Shown here: piece by piece, positions 26,162-29,426 of the stretch
How the letters are laid out: each line of letters opens with the position of its first letter
Numbering within the stretch: position 1 is the stretch's first letter
NCBI RefSeq assembly: GCF_000372725.1
Contig: NW_005198665.1
Coordinates: 23,166 to 52,591, forward strand
From: Emiliania huxleyi CCMP1516
Taxonomy: Eukaryota > Haptophyta > Isochrysidales > Noelaerhabdaceae
DNA length: 29,426 bases
Direction of reading: 5' to 3'
Position numbers and translations under genes: made by a program
The notes under the pieces: model-generated
The model's database searches: none
What the model was told of the DNA's origin: nothing
What the model saw: the letters and a program-made list of their open reading frames with translations, nothing else

Positions 26162-27583
26162 CTAGAGCTCCTCGTCGCTCCCCTCGTATAGCGAGGGCTC
26201 GTTGGACTCGAGGCGTGGACCGCCGTCGTAGGGGGAGCGTGCGGCTCCGCGGGCGACGCTCGCCCAGTCCTTCTTGTTGCTCTTGACCTCGCCGCCGCCG
26301 CCGCCGCGGCCGCGGCCGCCGCGCCCGCGCCGCCCGCGGCTTGTGCCCAGCCTGACCGCGCTCGGCATGCGCTCGTAGATAGTGTCCTTGAAGGCGGAGT
26401 GGAGGAGCGCCTCGAAGTTGACGCACGGCGCGTAGCGGCAGCGAGCGGCGGTCTTGCACGGGAGGGCGGTCTGGTTGAAGGCCGGGCAGAAGCCGATCCC
26501 GTCGCGCGCCGCCATCGCCTTGGCCTTGCCCGCCGCGCGCGCGACCTCGACCTTGTTGTCGACGATGAGGCTCTCGAAGGTCTTCTTCTTGGCGACGTTC
26601 GCCGCTGCGGCGCGCCTCTCCTTGAGCGCCTGCGCGGCGCACTGCGCGTCGTGGATGATGTCGGCGTTGGTCAACCCAAATGCGCGGCAGGAGGGGCAGA
26701 GTTTGTTGCCGAGGACCTTGACACACCCGACGTCGAGGCGGAGGGGTCCGCCGACATCGCCGCTCGCGTAGACGTTGGGCAGGACCGGGAGGTTGCAGAC
26801 GAGGTTCTCGTTCTTCACCTTGAAGAGGATCGAGCCGTCCTTCTCGTCCGACTTCGTGCCCAGGAAGGAGTGGTATCCCTCCTGGATGGAGACCATGTTG
26901 CCGAAGTGCTTCTCCAAGAGGGGGGCGAAGTGCTCGATCTGGGCCGCGGTGTCGATGGCGCCGCGCGTGCGTATGGCGAGGAGGCCTTCGGAGTCCGTGG
27001 TCGCCTGGGTCTCGCGCGCCTCCGCCTGCTTGCCCCACACGGTGGCGTCGAGAGCGGCGAAGGTGATGGTGATGTTGTCTGGCGCTGGGAGCTGTAGGAC
27101 GCCACCGCCGGCGTACTGCTCGAGGAAGGCGCGTGCCTCGCTCTCGCCGCTGAAGGCGACGCAGATGGCGCGCGACGTGCCGATGATGGGCACGCTGATC
27201 GCGCTTGCCTGCTGCGCCTCGCCGCCTGGTGTCTTCTTGATCAATTGGCGCACCTCGGTGACGAGCGCCGTCTTGTTCTGGATGTCCGGGATGTGCGAGC
27301 CGTCGCGCGCCGCGAGCGCGACGTGCAGCAGGCGCTTCGTGCCGCGGTCGGTGCCGGCGGCCGCCGCAGCGGCCATCTGTGCAGCGTCCACCATAATGGT
27401 GTCGCCTTCTTTGGCGTCGTCGTCGTTGACGCGCGCGCTCGCGAGCTCGCCGTCGAGGCGGCGCTTCACGCCGAGTCTCTGGCCATCATCGGCCTCTTGC
27501 GCGCCGTCGCGGCCGCGCGCCGCGCCCTCGGCAGCGGCAGCGTTGAGCACCGGCGGCGGCAGGCCGGCCGAAGCGAACGCCAT
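26162..27583 (-). CDS. gag/ORF1-like protein with zinc fingers and RGG tail
   Basis: 473 residues from the ATG at 27583, preceded on the same strand by a short 12-codon frame (MNSPKTFERRFT). Residues 296-315 form C-x2-C-x11-H-x3-C (CPSCRAFG...IIHDAQC), close to a retroviral-type zinc knuckle with altered spacing. Residues 366-387 form C-x9-C-x5-C-x4-C (CPAFNQTALPCKTAARCRYAPC), similar to a CCCH RNA-binding finger with a fourth Cys. An RGG/RGR-rich tail (417-431) and an acidic end (GSDEEL) follow. All of this fits a nucleic-acid-binding ORF1/gag protein of a retroelement, supported by the shared element ends around it. It has no stops or frameshifts. Alternative: a domesticated host RNA-binding protein. 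Confidence 0.6.
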   Translation of the reverse strand: MAFASAGLPPPVLNAAAAEGAARGRDGAQEADDGQRLGVKRRLDGELASARVNDDDAKEGDTIMVDAAQMAAAAAAGTDRGTKRLLHVALAARDGSHIPDIQNKTALVTEVRQLIKKTPGGEAQQASAISVPIIGTSRAICVAFSGESEARAFLEQYAGGGVLQLPAPDNITITFAALDATVWGKQAEARETQATTDSEGLLAIRTRGAIDTAAQIEHFAPLLEKHFGNMVSIQEGYHSFLGTKSDEKDGSILFKVKNENLVCNLPVLPNVYASGDVGGPLRLDVGCVKVLGNKLCPSCRAFGLTNADIIHDAQCAAQALKERRAAAANVAKKKTFESLIVDNKVEVARAAGKAKAMAARDGIGFCPAFNQTALPCKTAARCRYAPCVNFEALLHSAFKDTIYERMPSAVRLGTSRGRRGRGGRGRGGGGGEVKSNKKDWASVARGAARSPYDGGPRLESNEPSLYEGSDEEL

Positions 27584-27622
27584 TCAAGTGAAGCGCCGTT
27601 CAAAGGTCTTCGGGGAGTTCAT

Positions 27623-28822
27623 AATAAATAAATAAATAAATACAACGGACATCCCAAGCTAGGGCTGGGTCGAGGACAGACACGTCCCCACCTTTGCAGG
27701 ATTTTGCAAAAGCGAGGGGGGAGGGCGCATCGCCGCGCGGAGAGGGCTGGGCACAGGGCACAGGGGATCTCTCTCGCATAGGATACGCACTCGGCGGCAC
27801 GAGGGCAAGGCTGGGCGTCCTATGTTTGTGCTCCCCCCCGGACCCCTCGCTCTCGGGCACTAACCATCTGACCACTCATCGACGGGGCTTGGCGAGCGGC
27901 CGCGCTGCGGGGCAGGGCTGGTGAGAATGGGCTCTGGCCACTCGCCCGTGCGGTTGTAACCCCGCATCTGTCGGACAGAGGCCTCGACCGCCCCTCGCGG
28001 CAAGCTCTCGAGCATCTCGAGCAGCTCGCCCGCCGCCATCGCCGCCTCGAACTGCTCCCTCATGCCGAGCGCGCCGCATACCCTGCGGACCGCCTCCTGC
28101 TGCACCTCGTCCGGCGTATCGGTTTCATAGCCGGACGAGTCAGCGGAGGCGGCCCGCTTGGCGGGCGGAGAGTCGGGCGACGGCGAGCGCGACTGGCGCG
28201 AGGGCCCGCTGCCGCGCGCGGACAGCGCGTTCTTGTCAACGAGACGGGGTCCAGCATCGGCACGGCCCCTGGCACCGCGGCCCTTGCCGCGCTGCTGCTG
28301 CCCACGCTTCCTGCCCGGGTTAGGGACAGTGAAGGAGCAGCCGCGCACTCCGCCGCCGCTGGGCGGCGGCGGCACGCGCGCGGCGGCGGCCGGGCCCGCA
28401 GGCGCGGCGGGCTGGCCACCCGCGGTGGCACCCTGCGGCTGCGATGCGGCTGCGGCGGCGTACGTCTTGGGCGCCGGCTCCGCGGCTGGCGGCGCGGCGG
28501 CAGGGGCGGGCGGCGCCGCAGGGCTCGCGCTCGCAGGCGGCTCCGTGGCCTGCGCCTGCCGCTCGTGGCGCACGGCGCGCTCGAGCTGCGAGTGCGGGTG
28601 CAGCTGTACGATGACGTCGCCGCTCTGCGTCGCGGTGAAGGAGACCGAGTACGGCGCTTCGCCGTCGTTCTTCTTCTCCGCGTAGACGAGCGCGTAGTCG
28701 CACACCTGTCGTTGGTGGTCAGTGAAGATGGTCTCTGTGCAGCGCTCGGCGGAGCCGACGCGAGAGAAGTGCCGCCTGAACGCCATGCGTTCAGGCGCTG
28801 TTTGAACCGAGTTCATAGCTGC
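27623..28822 (-). mobile_element. retroelement-like unit 3 with one ORF
   Basis: On the minus strand it begins near ATGAACTCGG (28816), the same opening as unit 2 (ATGAACTC, then a GAACG-containing stretch, then ATGGCGTTC). It carries one ORF, then the shared 3' region, and ends with CTTGGGATGTCCGTTG and a (TATT)n tail at 27623-27643. The right boundary is set only by similarity to unit 2. It lies about 90 bp upstream of the start codon of the RBBP6-like gene. Confidence 0.55.
27860..28816 (-). CDS. element-encoded basic protein, putative ORF1-like
   Basis: 318 residues from the ATG at 28816; an in-frame ATG 11 codons later (MAFRRHF) aligns with the start of unit 2's ORF. Residues 1-85 look folded (ETIFTDHQRQVCDYALVYAE, SVSFTATQSGDVIVQLHP). 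A long Ala/Pro-rich linker (about 90-155) and a basic Arg/Gly/Lys stretch (168-186, RKRGQQQRGKGRGARGR) follow, then an SR-like segment and a helical C-terminal module (VRRVCGALGMREQF, LESLPRGAVEASVRQM). There is no zinc finger. I do not recognise the family. Its place in a unit with the same ends as unit 2 suggests an ORF1-like nucleic-acid-binding role. Confidence 0.5.
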   Translation of the reverse strand: MNSVQTAPERMAFRRHFSRVGSAERCTETIFTDHQRQVCDYALVYAEKKNDGEAPYSVSFTATQSGDVIVQLHPHSQLERAVRHERQAQATEPPASASPAAPPAPAAAPPAAEPAPKTYAAAAASQPQGATAGGQPAAPAGPAAAARVPPPPSGGGVRGCSFTVPNPGRKRGQQQRGKGRGARGRADAGPRLVDKNALSARGSGPSRQSRSPSPDSPPAKRAASADSSGYETDTPDEVQQEAVRRVCGALGMREQFEAAMAAGELLEMLESLPRGAVEASVRQMRGYNRTGEWPEPILTSPAPQRGRSPSPVDEWSDG

Positions 28823-28907
28823 GCAACCCTAGCCGAGTCCATTTTTTTTGCTTGTAGTCTCGACGAACCCTGGTTGTCGCGCCCGCTCCTCCTTTTCCTC
28901 ACGACCC

Positions 28908-29217
28908 ATGTCCGAGGTCCTCTTCAAGTTCAAGTCGGACATCGAATACAGCTCGCACTCGCTCGGCGCCCTCTCCGAGATCTCGGTCGCGGACCTCAAG
29001 CAGGCGCGCACGTGCGCGCACGCGCGCGCACGCTTTACGCGCGCGCGCACTCGAGCGCGACCACTTCCGTTGCACTCACCGACGCAGCGCCACCACAAAA
29101 CTTGCGCGCGCGCCGTGCTCATCGAAGCGTGCTCGCCACCCCCGTAGGCGATCACGGCGGCCAAGGGGGTGCCGGCCGCGTTCGGGCTCGTGCTCACCAA
29201 CGCAACCACGTCCGAGG
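28908..29217 (+). CDS. RBBP6-like protein, DWNN domain, 5' part only
   Basis: Exon 1 (28908-29003) encodes MSEVLFKFKSDIEYSS...EISVADLKQ. Exon 2 (29148-29217) continues AITAAKGVPAAFGLVLTNATTSE. Together they match the start of the DWNN ubiquitin-like domain that opens RBBP6/Mpe1 proteins (M-S-x-V-x-F-K-F-x-S, then SVADLK and L-x-L-x-NA-x-T-x-E). RBBP6 family members are RING-type E3 ligases and part of the mRNA 3'-end processing machinery. The intron 29004-29147 is phase 0, with a GC start (gcgcgc) and a tag end; no in-frame GT donor is nearby. The next donor is probably GTGCGC at 29218, and the rest lies beyond the window. The frame continues upstream of the ATG without another ATG. Confidence 0.7.
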
Positions 29218-29426
29218 GTGCGCCGTTATGTTGAGAAGGGCGGAGAGGGGAGGGCGGCGTATGGGGGCCATGCATTGCTTTTGGGGGCGCGGCGCTGCCG
29301 CTGGCATCCTCGCCTGCACAGCCTGGCCGAAGAAGCTCTGTCACCCTGCAGCGTGCGAGGGTGTTTGTGTGTGTGGGGGGGGGGGGGGAGGGTGTGTATG
29401 CGGTGACCACACCTTTCATCGCCCCT
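29218..29426 (+). other. probable intron of the RBBP6-like gene
   Basis: G-rich sequence with a G run at about 29376-29388. I see no clear continuation of the DWNN domain before the window ends. Confidence 0.4.

Larger units (their letters stand above)
25476..27622 (-). mobile_element. retroelement-like unit 2 with one gag-like ORF
   Basis: On the minus strand the unit starts ATGAACTCC directly after unit 3's (TATT)n tail (boundary 27622/27623). It carries a single long ORF (27583-26162), then a 3' region holding a (GT)n tract. It ends in about 250 bp that are homologous to unit 3's 3' region (shared CGTGCCGCCGGGTGC-like, GCGATGCGC and AGGTGGGGAC blocks) and a (TATT)n tail at 25476-25495. 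Simple-repeat tails are typical of several LINE clades. No reverse transcriptase, endonuclease or LTR is present, so it would need enzymes in trans. Confidence 0.6.

Overview
The window reads as nuclear DNA of a GC-rich microalga. A haptophyte of the Emiliania/Gephyrocapsa type is my best guess, from gene style only and not from any search. Genes are monocistronic, on both strands and well spaced. Several are interrupted by short introns, and at least three introns are best explained by GC-AG rather than GT-AG borders. Proteins carry long Pro/Ser linkers, and minisatellites are abundant inside introns. There are no operons and no bacterial-style regulatory signals. I found no tRNA, rRNA or CRISPR array.

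Left third (1-12.5 kb). A possible exon end lies at the left edge. It is followed by an EF-hand protein with an acylation-type N-terminus (939-1379, -) and a 947-bp foldback element (2067-3013) whose 380-bp arms are chains of small GCTCT/AGAGC hairpins. Next come a probable plastid-targeted membrane protein with two GC-AG introns (3725-5057, +), a two-repeat NG-x-PSYE protein (5554-6444, -), an extracellular-type PAN/Apple-like protein with a recent internal duplication (7099-9015, +), a glycosyltransferase-like gene (10482-11612, +) and a GIY-YIG (SLX1-like) nuclease gene with broken 5' reading frames (11748-12543, +).

Middle (13.5-20 kb). One large gene (13794-19986, +) can be assembled from phase-0 exons. 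It encodes a predicted type II membrane protein of about 1,850 residues: an acidic repeat-rich cytoplasmic part, one membrane segment, a Cys-rich stretch, a BPI/LBP-like (TULIP) lipid-binding region, three MABP-like repeats, a pherophorin-like Pro linker and a BspA-type LRR tail. Its introns and upstream region hold a shared CTGCAGTAGTCC minisatellite, and one coding module occurs twice.

Right third (20-29.4 kb). This is repeat-dominated. It holds dispersed GAGATCGCCC motifs, a 106-bp direct repeat, a long (AGAGG)n tract and three minus-strand retroelement-like units that share a 3' end with a (TATT)n tail. Two of the units carry intact ORFs, one of them zinc-finger/RGG gag-like, and none has a visible reverse transcriptase. 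At the right edge starts a gene (28908 onward, +) whose first exons match the DWNN ubiquitin-like domain of RBBP6 proteins.

No pathway links these genes. The cell-surface and sugar-related products (PAN-like protein, TULIP-LRR protein, glycosyltransferase-like protein) are compatible with an alga investing in extracellular matrix, but that is inference.
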